DNA from: Glebionis coronaria
Lineage: Eukaryota; Streptophyta; Magnoliopsida; Asterales; Asteraceae
Assembly: GCA_025667525.1 (NCBI GenBank)
Contig: CM046881.1
Coordinates: 499,989,627 to 500,053,626, forward strand
Direction of reading: 5' to 3'
Length of the DNA: 64,000 bases
This document shows, in pieces, positions 9,798 through 21,194 of the stretch. How positions within the stretch are numbered: the stretch's first letter is position 1; each line of letters opens with the position of its first letter. The notes under the pieces were generated by a model. The model was not told where the DNA came from. It saw only the letters and a list, made by a program, of their open reading frames with translations, and did no database searches. A program made the translations under genes and the position numbers.

Positions 9798-11029
9798 ACT
9801 GCAAAGGGGAAGGGTACATGGCCCGAGAGTGTAAGCAGCCCAAGAGGAAAAGGGATAGCATATGGTTTCAGGAGAAGATCTACTTGGTGAATGATCAAGC
9901 CCAAGGACGTGAGCTTGATGAAGAAGAGTTAGCGTTTCTCGCAGATCCAGGAGTCGCGGACACAGACGGTCTCACAGCAGCCATCACCAACAATGCCGCA
10001 TATCAATGTGATGATTTGGATGCATACGACTCTGACTATGATGATCTCAGTACCGCCAAGGCAGCTCTCATGGCAAATCTTTCACTTTATGGAGCTGACA
10101 CAATTTATGAGGTACCAAATACTGCTATGGATACTAGTATTGTACCTTATCTAGTTGAGGAAGTATCTGAGTATCCAGAACAGCCTCCGGTGCCTAGTAA
10201 CTCAATCGAGGAGACAAACAATGATAGCAATATCAATGCAAGTCCCCAGACTTTGAGTGAACCACAACCGGGAGCTATTACGACTACAAATTCGTTTGAT
10301 CAACCTGATTTGGTTATGGTCTCGGCATCTATGCTTAGCCAAATGAGTAATGCGGTCCTTGAAACCCTCAGTGTTAATCAGACTTTATCTGTCGAGCTTG
10401 CTTTGCATAAAGAAAAGGTTAAAACGTTGGAATTAACTCCAATGTCAACTACCTTAACCAATCCTGAATTTGATAGGCTTAGGCAAGTCCAAATGGATAA
10501 TCTACTAGAAATTGAGAGTTTAAGAGCAAATCATTCAAAAGAACTTAAAGAAAAAGAGTCGGTCGTTAATAATTTTCAAAAACTACAAACGGATTTCGAA
10601 ATTCTCGAGTCTAAAAGGGTTGAAACAGAAATTAAGGCGTCTGAGAAAGTTAACAAGACTGAAATTTTGCTTTTAAAACAATACGCTGCTTCACATTTAG
10701 TACACTTGTTTCATTCTTCTTTTCAAGAGTTCAATTTATCGCGTCTAATAGACCTACCACCTAACCCGGGGTATGCAAAGCAAGCATTTCACCACAACCC
10801 ACGACTTTATGATGCAACCAAGTTAGGATTGGTCTTAGATCCGATTGAGTTTTTAAATGAATCTGAGAGCATGTCACTACATGAAGAGAATCAGTTAAAA
10901 TTACTTCCTACATATCCCGAGTATGATTATTCACAAATGAATGCATCATATGCAAAAATAGATTTTCAAACTCGTTTTAATATGCAAAAGGAATTTATCC
11001 ATACACCGGCTTACATGCCTACTAGATAA
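9791..11029 (+). pseudogene. Element B gag zinc-knuckle region and coiled-coil extension
   Basis: The knuckle reads [12 protein letters not shown] at 9797-9832. Its histidine is a tyrosine (codon 9815-9817), and a one-base deletion after 9794 puts the first cysteine in another frame, so the knuckle is broken twice. After it comes an acidic segment ([15 protein letters not shown]), a variable linker, and a long helical region with [33 protein letters not shown] and [29 protein letters not shown], which looks like a coiled coil. Nucleocapsid proteins of this copia group carry such an extension between the zinc knuckle and protease. Confidence 0.75.
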
Positions 11030-13072
11030 ACCCTTAGTATACTTCCTACACTTGTTAATTCAGATGAAACTAAGGAAATTCCTAAGAATCTTCCACCGGT
11101 AAGTACGGTAAAGCTCAGGTTGGAAAAGATTCAGCGATACCTAACCGAGTATGACAAGGTCATCCTGGAATGTACGAGTTCAACGGCTCTAACCGCTGGA
11201 GAATGGGCTTTTGAACACATGAAACGATGTTTGAGAAAGAGATCATTTCGTTTGTAAACAATATCAAAAATGGAGTTTATTATCTCGCGGGAAATCTATG
11301 TTTCGAAATGGGAGAAGTTCAAAAAGTTTTCTATGAAATGGATGATGCTTATGAAAAACATTTAATTGAGAAAGAAAAGATTTTATCCGAATATGACCGA
11401 TTCTTAGAACATATAGCGTCTCTCGAAGTGACGCAAGTTGTTACTATTGCATATGCTCATGAGCTTTCATCTAATGTGAATAAATTTGATGATGTGTATG
11501 ATATATCTGTGAATATTGTTGAACCTGTGAATAATGTAGATAATCATTCTTGTCATGAATCCGACGCTGAATTTTTAAAGCTTCAATATTCTTATAACTC
11601 ACTTTCAAAACGATTTGATGAGCTTCAACAACATTGTATATCTCTTGAAATTGAAAATCAATCTAAAAATGAAACTCTTTCAAAAACAAATGATTGTGAA
11701 AACTCCGTTGAGACAAGTGACAAGATGATTCAGGTGGTTCAGGCATTAGAGGAAGAAATTATGATACTTAAGAGAGAAACCGTATAAGAGAAATTGGAAC
11801 TAGAGGCTGCAAAGATTAAAATTCATTCCCTAGAAGATAGAATTAATTCTATGCTAGGGGAGTTTGATAAAGTAAAGCAGGTTTATTTATGGTTCATTAG
11901 AAGATCGCTTCACTTTTAATGCGGCAGAGCAAAAGTCACTTGTTGACCAACTGAACCGTAAGTGTGAGGAAATCTCTGACTTAAATATTCAACTCATAGA
12001 CAAAAACATGGTTTTGGCTGAATTAAAGGAGACACTTCAACTCAAAGGACAAGAAGTTATTAATAACCCAGCTACAATCTCTGCCTTGACCTCTAGTGCT
12101 CCAAAAACCAACAAGGTGGTGATCACTAAGAACCCGTACCATAAGAACAATCCACTGTCATATAAGTCCTATATGGAGCACGCAGTTGAGTACGCGAATT
12201 TTGCTAGGGGAGATTTAGATGATCTCTGTGAACTTAAACCTAGGAATAGTCACTATTACCATGCTAACGCTTTCATTGAGAGGGTACACCAATGCTTAGA
12301 GCACTTAAAGTACATAGGACTACCGGGTTCCGCACCACTTAAACAACAAACCACCACCATTCCCATTACTCCACTCAATAAGAATCCAGGATCTATGCCT
12401 ATATTAAATACACCCATCAAGGCTAAATCAAAATCTGTCACTAATGTTCCCATGGATTCTACAGGAGTAACTACGTCTACTAAGGCTAAACGATCTCAAG
12501 ACAAGAAAGATAGGATCAAGCCTTCCACTAGTAGGACTGCCAAGAAGAAAGTAGAAGTTCACCCTAAGAATGTTATTTCATTTTCAAATAAAAAGAATCA
12601 TGTATCTAAGACAAAAGGATCTGTCTATGTGTAGAAGCCTAAGAAAAATGTGAATTCGAATTTGCAATATTGGAATTGTAAGGAATGCATGTTTTCTCAA
12701 CGTCATGATTTATGCCTTGTTCATCACGTGAATGAAATGCATGCCATTAGGAATTATCTTGAGTGGATTCCAATGGGGAAGAAATTCACCCAAGTTGGTT
12801 GGCAATGGAAACCCACTGGTAGGACCTTCACTGCTAATGGAACTAAGTGCCCTTTAACTAGGATCACATCCAAGGAAGTTAGGTCTCAGCATCCTTTAAA
12901 TAGGAACACTAGCACTAAGAAATGGATAAAGCGCCCTTTAACTAGGTCTGCTCCCACTATTTTGCCTACCAGTGTAGAAGTACCTAAGGATATTAGACAA
13001 CTAGAATCTAAGGCGGCATATAGGAAGCAAATCTGGAAACCTAAGAATTATCGGTTAGCAAATCTAAGATAA
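11030..13072 (+). pseudogene. Element B gag C-terminal extension, broken by stops
   Basis: Coding sense continues in pieces: 11227-11787 (LEVTQVVTIAYAHELSSNVN, then a coil near LEEEIMILKRE), 12008-12634 (LAELKETLQLKGQEVI, later basic Lys/Arg/Ser-rich), and 12650-13072. The last piece has a CX2C...HX3H pattern (WNCKECMFSQRHDLCLVHHVNEMH) that looks like a second, zinc-finger-like site, followed by repeats of CPLTRITSKEV/RPLTRSAPT. Stops at 11027-11029, 11785-11787 and 12632-12634 divide them. The whole block lies between the nucleocapsid and the protease and has no enzymatic motif. Confidence 0.65.
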
Positions 13073-13134
13073 TTAACACAAAGGAACTACTAGATTCGGA
13101 TACATCATCCTTGTCTGGTGATATTTTCAGGTGG

Positions 13135-13319
13135 TCCAAATCATCCTCTGGTACTTGGACTCTGGATGCTCAAAGCATATGACCGGATATCGCTCGATGC
13201 TCAAAAATTTCGTCAGCAAGTTTCTAGGAACGGTTAAATTTGGCAACGAACATATTGCAAAGATCATGGGTTATGGTTAATACCAAATTAGGAATGTTAC
13301 GATTTCAAGGGTATATTAT
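13135..13319 (+). pseudogene. Element B protease remnant
   Basis: Between the gag extension and the integrase the sequence encodes, across two frames, the copia protease region: TWTLDAQSI in place of the usual active-site block, and later GMLRFQGYIMW ahead of the GLGHNLFSVGQF segment at 13323. The signature DSG with SKHMTG can be traced only across frameshifts (TGGACTCTGGATGCTC at 13157-13172, then a CATATGACCGG block). The enzyme cannot be made from this copy. Confidence 0.6.
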
Positions 13320-14318
13320 GTGGAGGGACTTGGTCACAATTTATTTTCAGTTGGACAATTCTGCGATTCAAACCTTGAGGTGGCTTTTCGACAACATACT
13401 TGCTTTATTCGCGATCTTGCAAGAAATGATTTGTTAAAAGGTTCTCGAGGGGATAATCTCTATACATTGTCTATTCAAAACATGATGGCCGCCTCTCTTG
13501 TTTTCCTTCTCTCCAAAGCATCTAAGACCAAGTCATGGTTGTGGCATCGCCGGTTATCTCATCTTAACTTTGATGCTATTAACCATTTGGCTAAAAATGA
13601 ACTTGTTCGTGGTCTTCCAAAACATAAGTTCGACAAGGATCATTTATGTTCCGCGTTTTGTTTGGGAAATAGCACCAAGAAATCATACAAACCTAAAGCT
13701 GAAGACACCAACCAAGAACAACTGTATCTTTTGCATATGGATCTTTGCGGGCCAATGCGTACGGCTAGTGTGAGTGGAAGAAAATACCTCCACTTCATGG
13801 TGGATGATTTCTCCAGGTTTACATGGGGAAAGTTCTTAGCATCCAAGGATCAAGTACCAAACTACATCATTACTTTTCTTAAAATGATCCAAGTACGCCT
13901 TAATGCTACTGTTCACCGCATTCGGACTGATAACGGTACTGAGTTCGTTAATCAGACTCTTCGAAATTATTATGAAAAGGTTGGTATTTCTCATGAAACA
14001 TCCGTGGCTCGTACTCCACAACAAAATAGTGTCGTTGAAAGACGCAACCGTACACTTATGGAAGCTGCTAGAACTATGTTGATTTATGCGAACGCTCCTT
14101 TATTCTTATGGGTTGAAGCAGTGGCAACCGCATGTTATACCCAAAACCGCTCCATCATTCGTAAATGCCATGGTAAAACTCCATATGAGCTACTTCATGG
14201 ACACAAACCCGATATTTCATTTCTTCATGTGTTTGGTGCACTGTGTTATCCAAATACATATAGTGAGAATTTGGGCAAACTTCAACCAAATGTTGATATT
14301 GGAATTTTCATTGGTTAG
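13320..14318 (+). pseudogene. Element B integrase (pre-integrase and core domains)
   Basis: The open frame starts in EGLGHNLFSVGQFCD and has the pre-integrase zinc-like block WLWHRRLSHLNFDAINHL ... HLCSAFCLG. The core follows: the first catalytic Asp is in LLHMDLCGPMR, the second in RIRTDNGTEFVN, and the Glu in NSVVERRNRTL, so the D,D35E triad is intact. The protein would insert element cDNA into the chromosome. The frame ends at a TAG (14316-14318) inside the conserved GIFIG-then-Y segment. The second CX2C pair is altered (SAFCLGN), so zinc binding is probably damaged. Confidence 0.85.
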
Positions 14319-15100
14319 TCACCTGCAAAGAAAGCTTACCGAATTTATAACCGTCGTCTTGGCAAGATAGTAGAAACTTTGGATGCCGATTTGGATGAGC
14401 TGACAGCGATGGCTTCTGAGCAACACAACTCTGAACCCGCCTTCATGAGATGGGAACCGGTACGATTAGTTCCGGATTAACTCCCAACAATCCTACTTCT
14501 CCATCATTTATACCACCCAGAAGGCCCGAGTGGGATGAGTTATTTCGACCTATGTTTGATGAATTCTTTGATCCACCTAGTGATGATTCTCCCGCACCTT
14601 TGTAGTATCTCTAATTCCTGAAGTTATTGCTCAAGATAATAAAAATCAGTCAGAGGCATCTACTGTCACTATTGAAAAAGATGTCCCATCCCCCACCAAT
14701 TCACAAACCACACCTGAATCTTCATCCCCACTCGTTCCTAATGATGTTTAAGAGGATCACTATGATCACGATTTGGAATTTGCTCACTTACAAGAGCTTC
14801 CTTTATTTTGTTCACAAATACCTGAAAACCCTAACAGTGCGTCTACCTCAGAAGAATCTCCTACAATCGTTCACTCCCGACCACTACGGATTGAAATTCA
14901 CAACACCAAATGGACAAAGGATCACCCAATCCGCAATATTATTGGTGACATCAATCGACCAGTCTTAACACGCCACCAACTCCAAGAACATGCATTATAT
15001 TTAAACTATGATGCATTTCTTTCCGATACTGAACCTAAAAATTTGCAACAAGCCATGACAAAGTCATCTTGGATTGAAGCCATGCAAGAGGAACTTAATG
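14319..15100 (+). pseudogene. Element B integrase C-terminus and linker to RT
   Basis: Integrase similarity resumes after the stop as KAYRIYNRRLGKIVETLDADLDELTAMASEQ (14326-14430, shifting frame), followed by a Ser/Pro-rich linker. Frame 1 then holds the start of the RT module, NPRPLRIEIHNTKWTKDHP-like at about 14875-14935 and AMTKSSWIEAMQEELNEF at 15054-15108, before a stop. It is recognisable coding DNA broken by at least three stops or shifts. Confidence 0.65.
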
Positions 15101-15108
15101 AATTTTAG

Positions 15109-15983
15109 CGTCTTGAAGTGTGGGAATTAGTTCCTTTACCCAGGAACGTTAAATCCTTACATTGTTGTGGGTATATAAGGTTAAACTTGATGAGTTAGGT
15201 GGAGTGCTAAAGAACAAAGCTAGTTTGGTTGCTAGAGGTTACAAACAAGCTTTCGGTATTGACTTTGAATAATCCTTTGCTCCTGTTGCACGATTGGAGG
15301 CGATTAGACTATTCCTTGCGTATGCTGCTCACATGAACATGATCGTCTACCAAATGGATGTTAAGACGGCATTTCTTAATGGTGAATTAAGGGAAGATGT
15401 CTACGTAAGCCAGCTGAATGGATTCGTCAACTCGGAGTATCCTAATCACGTGTACAAGCTCAAGAAGGCTCTTTATGGGTTGAAACAAGCTCCATGCGCG
15501 TGGTACGATCTCCTATCGTCGTATCTCATCTCGAAAGGCTTCTCCAAAGGCAAAGTGGACCCAACATTATTTATTCTCAAGGAGGACAACGACGTGATAC
15601 TGGTACAAATTTATGTTGGTGATATAAGTTTTGCTGCCAATACTCAAAGACTGTCTGACCATTTTGAGAAAATTATGTCCACACGCTTTAAGATGTCGAT
15701 GATGGGAATAATTTCCTTTTTCTTAGGGTTTCAAATTTCTCAGAATCCCAGAGGCATCTTCATTAATCAATCCAAATTTGCTCTTGAATCATTAAAGAAA
15801 TACCATTTTGAAAATTATGACCCCGTGGATACTCCAATGGTGGAGAGATCCAAGTTAGATGAAGATAAGGATGGGATAGTTGTCGATCCTAAACTTTATC
15901 GTGGAATGATCGGCACCCTTCTCTATCTGACTGCTAGCAGGCCTGATTTGCAATTTTCTATATGCATGTGTGCCCGGTATTAG
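15109..15983 (+). pseudogene. Element B reverse transcriptase with mutated active site
   Basis: Ty1/copia RT reads from about 15109 through frameshifts to 15293, then in one frame from 15294 to the TAG at 15981-15983. Motifs are [18 protein letters not shown] (first catalytic Asp kept), [14 protein letters not shown], and [13 protein letters not shown]. The last should be YVDD; the codon at 15618-15620 is GGT (Gly), so one of the two metal-binding aspartates is lost. [19 protein letters not shown] closes the domain. The change is a single A-to-G step and on its own would abolish polymerisation. Confidence 0.9.
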
Positions 15984-16594
15984 GCTTGGCTTACCAAAAA
16001 GCACTTACATGTTGTGAAAAGGATCTTTCGGCATCTTAAAGGAACACTTCATCGTGGTCTTTGGTATCCGAAGGACTCCTCTATTGCACTAATCGGATAT
16101 GCAGATGCGGATTATGCTGGGTGTCAAGATACTAGACGTAGCACTTCTGGCGTGTGCAACTTCTTGGAAATAGACTTATTAGTTGGGCATCTAAAAGGCA
16201 GAAAAGTGCTACGATATCAACTACAAAGGCTGAATACATTGCTATATCTGGTTGTTGTGTTCAAGTTCTTTGGATGAGATCACAATTAACTGACTACGGT
16301 CTTGGCTTCAACAAAATCCCGATGTACTGTGATAACAAAAGTGCAATTGCTATGTGCTGCAACTACGTTCAACATTCCCGGGCGAAGCACATAGACATAC
16401 GCTACCACTTCATCAAAGAGCAAGTGGAAAATGGAGTGATCGAACTGTACTTCGTCAACACTGAGTATCAGCTGGCAGATATATTCACCAAGGCCTTAGA
16501 TCGAGGACGTATCGAGTTTTTGATCGAAAAGCTAGGCATGAAATCATTCTCACCAGCGACACTTAAGGAGTTGGCAGAAGAATCTGAAGAATAG
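15984..16594 (+). pseudogene. Element B RNase H
   Basis: RNase H of the copia polyprotein starts in frame 0 ([23 protein letters not shown], then [20 protein letters not shown] with the first catalytic Asp) and moves to frame 2 near 16160-16180 ([27 protein letters not shown], with the Glu, then [11 protein letters not shown] and [12 protein letters not shown]). It ends with [21 protein letters not shown] and a short tail to the TAG at 16592-16594. The tail position, length and final acidic residues match the normal C-terminus of this group, so pol ends here. Confidence 0.85.
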
Positions 16595-17814
16595 TGGTGG
16601 TAAACTATTCTAGAGTATCCTTTGATTGTGATCTTGTATATTATCATATATAATTAAACCACAAAAAGACAAATACAAAAAATATAAAACATACAAAAAC
16701 CATAACAAATATAAAATCAAGAAAATCCAAAAATATTTTTTCACTTTAAATCGGGCATGTCTTTTAGTACGGTAATATTTACGGCCTTAGAAATGTCGAT
16801 TAAAATCGACACGGCGCCATAAATAGAGTCCGTATAAAAGTTGTACATATTTCAAAACATGCCCACATGGCTTGTAGTTATTTCAGACTGCAACCCGCTT
16901 TTCGCATTAAAGTCACGTATTTTTTTGAAAACGTTGACTCACAACGGGAATTAATTTTCTCGGGCCAGGTTTACTTAAAAACCTTGTAAGGGATCAAGTT
17001 TATTTTATAACTTGGTCTAACACAAATTAGTGTACGTTTAAGTGCACTTATTTTGTTAAAATAAGAGAAATCTTATTGCCCCCATAATCGTTTCAGAAAA
17101 TCATTAAACCGAAAAGGTTTTCATAGATATTTGTCTCTTTAAATGCATTGACTACAACTCTTTAAATAGAAAACGGGTCAGCATTTGAGGGGGAGCAAAT
17201 ATCAAATCATCTTAAACATGATTTGGTCTTCACATAATTTATCATCATCTTACCTTATGTGCATTATGTGTAATGTGTGCCTTGTATGGATTTTTGATTT
17301 GACCTTAGGTTTTATTGGAGTGTTTGTGTTTGCAACTCACAAGAAATCAGGAAAATGTGTTGTTAAATAATTTTATTACTAGTTTTCTTACATGTTTCAA
17401 AATTGGGGGGACCAATTTGCAATATTGGCAAAATTGGTTAGACAGATTGACCTTAGTCAAACCCTCCCCCTTTTTGTTTCTTTTCTTTCCCCTCTGATTG
17501 AAACACACACTCATAGCAACTTATTTCCGCCATAGACAAGTTCTCACATCCCTCATTTTGCTGTGATTATCTACTGAGTTTACTGATCTAGGCATTATTT
17601 ATAACTTGCCTATATCGTTTAACTGTGCCTAATCCGGGATCTCGTTCTATCATGCTAATCTCCTATAATTAGGGTTTTAGGTGGATTTATGCTCGAATGA
17701 TGTAAGAACGTAAGGGAATTTTTTTTATTTAATCTAGAATTACATAGCTTTTGCATGGATAATCTTAAAGTTCAGTTTCATGCCCAAAAAATCAAATTCC
17801 CAAGTTTACATTGG
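16595..17814 (+). other. Element B post-pol noncoding stretch with an internal purine tract
   Basis: No coding region is seen. TTGAGGGGGAGCA lies at 17185-17197. The same 13 bases occur again at 29700-29712 after ORF3, and a variant occurs at 29908-29920. The first copy therefore cannot be the 3' polypurine tract, because about 5 kb of element B (without C) follows it. It could act as a second plus-strand start. Confidence 0.65.
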
Positions 17815-18430
17815 TTTTGTCGCCAATATTGTGATGATCATTGCGATGGGGGTATTGCGATGCTACATTGCAACGGTCATTACGATGACATGTTGCGATG
17901 AGTATCGCGATGCCTCATTGCGATGGTCATTGCGATGGGTATTGCGATGCTACATTGCGACGGTCATTACGATGACATGTTGCGATGAGTATTGCGATGC
18001 CTCGTTGTGGTGGTCATTGCGATGGGTATTGCGATGCTACATTGTGACGGTTATTACGATGACATGTTGCGATGAGTATTGCGATGCCTCATGGCGATGA
18101 TCATTGCGATGGGTATTGCGATGCTACATTGCGACGGTGATTACGATGACATGTTGCGATGAGTATTGCGATGCCTCATTGTGATGGTCATTGCGATGAG
18201 TATTGCGATGCTCGATTGCGACGGTCATTACGATGATTGTTTAGACATTACGATGGAACCTCTAGTTAGCTTTTATGATGGCACTCAATAATAGACATTG
18301 CGATGGAACCTCTAGTTGGCTTTTACGATGGAACTCAATAGTAGACATTGCGATGGAACCTCTAGTTGGATATTACGATGGTAATCAATAGTAGACATTG
18401 CGATGGAACCTCTAGTTGGATATTAAGATA
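17815..18430 (+). repeat. ATTGCGATGG minisatellite after pol of element B
   Basis: About 450 bp repeat a roughly 90-100-bp higher-order unit (ATTGCGATGCTACATTGCGACGGTCATTACGATGAC...), followed by about four copies of a roughly 60-bp unit containing AGACATTGCGATGGAACC (18240-18430). The ATTGCGAT core is the word that builds the leader array at 7844-8260. Confidence 0.85.
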
Positions 18431-18638
18431 GCTTGTTCATTCCTTATTCATTCGATTTAGACATAGACTTTGTCGAGGTCGTTAGAATTAAGGCCGTTCA
18501 CACAAACACAATTTTTATCGGAGTTAATTAATTTTTTCTCATAAGAATACTTGAAAGGTTTCTTATTACAAAACTTCATCTTATCTTATAAGTTGAAATT
18601 TCTGTAAACTAAAGAGATAAAATTATGTATTCCATATA

Positions 18639-18992
18639 TTGTATTTTTGTTCTCAGGCTATGGAATCAGCTGCTAAGTTTAATCCCACTGAGATTGAGGT
18701 TTTACGAACACCTACACCTATTGAGGTTGATGTTTTACCAACACCAACTGAGATTGAGGTTTTACGAACACCCACACCTACTGAGGTTGAAGTTTTACGA
18801 ACACCAACTGAGGTGGAGGTTTTACCAATATCCACTGAGATTAAGGCTTTGCCAACACCTTCTGGGGTTGTAGTAATGCCTAGGCCTACTGAAGTGGTGG
18901 TGGAACTTCGTAGTCAGCTTTATACTAGTTGTCCCACTGAAGTATTGGTCATGACAACCAGGAAACCTAAATCTTCTAGTCACTATAACTAG
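18639..18992 (+). CDS. Small ORF of PTEVEVL repeats in element B
   Basis: A frame of 117 codons encodes about seven tandem copies of a PTEIEVLRTPT-type unit (variants PTPTEVEVLRT, PTEVEVLPIS), ending with RPTEVVVELRSQLYTSCPTEVLVMTTRKPK. The DNA unit of 27-33 bp contains ACTGAGGTTGAGGTTTTACG. It lies between the ATTGCGAT array and ORF3. I see no known domain. The strand is chosen because the frame stays open through every repeat and the protein repeat is regular. No stop separates the start from the region upstream of 18639 for only a few codons, so an exact start is not secure. It may be an N-terminal piece of ORF3. Confidence 0.45.
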   Translation: MYFCSQAMESAAKFNPTEIEVLRTPTPIEVDVLPTPTEIEVLRTPTPTEVEVLRTPTEVEVLPISTEIKALPTPSGVVVMPRPTEVVVELRSQLYTSCPTEVLVMTTRKPKSSSHYN

Positions 18993-19220
18993 GTTGATGG
19001 GTTCCTTGAATAACATGTTTGTGTCATGCTTCCATGCTTTTAGGTTTCTAGTCTTAATGTCTGATTGTGATTTATCTGGACTTTGTTTGTCTTATACTAA
19101 TATGTTTAATGTGATGACTTTTGTGGTACTAAATCCCATGCTTTGGTTTTCTTTCATGAATAATTTGATGAATATGCTTGTATAGATCAAATTGTTCTTA
19201 TATGATATTAAACAGGAACC

Positions 19221-20203
19221 ATGGCACTCACCGAAACACAACAACAACAACAAGACATCCAACTAGTTCCTCTTACTGATAGGCTCCCAAATGCAGAGAA
19301 CAACTTCCATCTGAGAGAGGATTTTGATCCTAACTATGCTGCTTTCAAAGTAGACACAGATATCCTCGACATGTCACCCTTGAAGCATGCCCTTAGAATC
19401 ACCGCATCAGTTCCCGAAATTTATATGCAAGAATTTTGGGCCACCGCCTCATTATCCCCGGGTTCACAACTATCTAGGAGGGTGATTACATTCCAGATCA
19501 ACAAGCAGGAATTAACCCTTAACTTATCTCAGTTCAGGAATTTGTTCAAATTCCCTAGGTTAGCAATGGGTGAAAAGTATGTCCCTAATCCAAATACAGC
19601 AACAATGCTTCAAGTTATTTGCGACTTGAACTATAAAGGACAAATTAATACCTTATCTCAGTTTCATACATCCAACATCGGGCAACCATGGAAAGCGATA
19701 TTCACTATCATCATAAAGTGTTGCACTTCAAAGGCTCGTGGTTCTGATACAATGAGACCCCCTCAGGCTCATACATTTTGGGTCTCTATACTTCATCTAA
19801 AGTGGACTACGCCCTACTTCATTGGGAAGAATTCTGTTATCAATTTACAAGCACCAAGAAGAAGTCGCTGCATCTTCCATTTCCATGGTATACCAAAATC
19901 ATCATCAAACACTTCATGGACATTATTCCAACAATAAACAGGCGTGGGAATTTCTTCTACCATACATCAGTTGATGATTATTTGTTGGATCAAATGACTG
20001 AAGACGGTTATTACACTAAGTACAAACTGCGTCCAGCTTTAGTGCCAGACAAAATGATCAATGATGGGATCAAGGACAGTGGACCTTATAAACAAATGCT
20101 CCTAGATATTGAAGCACAGTTTAAAAGAGCAAACGAAGATCCATCCGAAAAGCAAAAGGGTAAAAGGAAAAAGACTGTTGTCAAACACCAAAAGACCTCC
20201 TAA
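19221..20203 (+). pseudogene. Element B ORF3, N-terminal domain
   Basis: The start ATG 19221 (MALTETQQQQQD) follows a clear gap after pol. The domain has LPNAENNFHLREDFDPNYAAF, then VPEIYMQEFWATASLSPGSQL, in which the I/M-x-EFW-x-T core matches the first domain of ORF3 in element D (IKQFWNTV). It shifts from frame 0 to frame 2 near 19770 and continues to 20203 with YFIGKNS-like and FYHTSVDDYLLDQMTEDGYYTKYKLRPALVPDKMIN segments. Function is unknown. From memory, related ORFs follow pol in many daisy-family copia elements and are annotated only as hypothetical proteins. Confidence 0.75.
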
Positions 20204-21194
20204 CCCCAAACCAAAGGCAAGGCTAAAGGGAAAGAGCAACTACGTGATGAAGATGCAGACGAACAAGATCCTTCAGTACTAATGTCTGAAGAAAAACAGA
20301 TGTGAATAGCACGTAAGTTAAGTAGGATAGAGGTACAGAAAACCGGTAGTGGTTCTAGATAAAAAAACTCCTGCAGAATTAGCACTGGAAGCTTTTGGAG
20401 ATCCAGACAACTCAAATGATGAAGAAGAACAAGATCTCAGACTAGAGAAAGGAATCACAAACCAAACAAACCAAGATGATGACAACGTAGATGATTATTT
20501 CAACTATGATTTTGAAGACCAAAATTCAGAAGGTGGAGAAGATATGGAAACACTCCTGTACGAGGACGTCAACCTTAGAAAACCACTTCCAACTCCTATA
20601 GCAATGATAGCAGTAGACGATGCTCATCTGACGATGTTTCCTATCCAACAACAAATACCCCCTCCACCACCAGTATTTAGTACTGTTGTGACAAACGTCC
20701 CCCAGACTGAACCTACAATCGAAACCATTCAACCTGTACCAACCACCATCCAAGCAATTACACCAACGCCGCCACCAGTCATCCATCAAACTATATCAAC
20801 CACCATCGAAGTAATTACACCAAAGCCGTCACCGGTCATCCATCAACCTGTATCAACCACCATCCAAGTAATTACACCTACGCCGCCACCGGTCATCCAT
20901 CAACCTGTACTAACCACCATCCAAGTAATTACACCAACGCCTCCACCGATTGTCGATCATCCTGTACCAACCACTGCCCCAGTGATTGTACCAACATCGC
21001 CATCTACCCTCGAACAACCTTTACAAACCACCACCCAATCCCCAACCTCTTTAGCATTTGTGGTAACTCCTCCACCAACAACAACAGTACAACTACCATC
21101 CACTTCCACTCCCTTCCTCACGATCAGTGACCCTCTCATTCAGCACTTCCAAAAACATTTGGAAGATCAGGCAAAAAAGATTGAAGAGATATAG
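20204..21194 (+). pseudogene. Element B ORF3, acidic and Pro/Thr-repeat middle
   Basis: After a short stop-rich junction, frame 0 is open from 20349. It encodes an acidic segment (PDNSNDEEEQDLRLEKG, DDDNVDDYFNYDFEDQN) and then four imperfect tandem copies of a 19-residue unit like VIHQPVSTTIQVITPTPPP at about 20760-20990. A further TTTVQLPSTSTP-rich tail and a short coil (HFQKHLEDQAKKIEEI) end at the TAG 21192-21194. The low-complexity Pro/Thr content suggests a flexible linker. Confidence 0.65.
20745..20990 (+). repeat. 57-bp tandem repeat coding for Pro/Thr units in ORF3 of B
   Basis: The block CCGGTCATCCATCAACCTGT followed by ACCACCATCCAAGTAATTAC and ACC(A/T)AC(G)CC recurs about four times with a 57-bp period, so the reading frame is kept across copies. 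Confidence 0.8.

Noticed and set aside
17185..17197. Polypurine tract marking the 3' LTR of B
   Set aside because: ORF3 and a second identical tract lie downstream, so the element does not end here.
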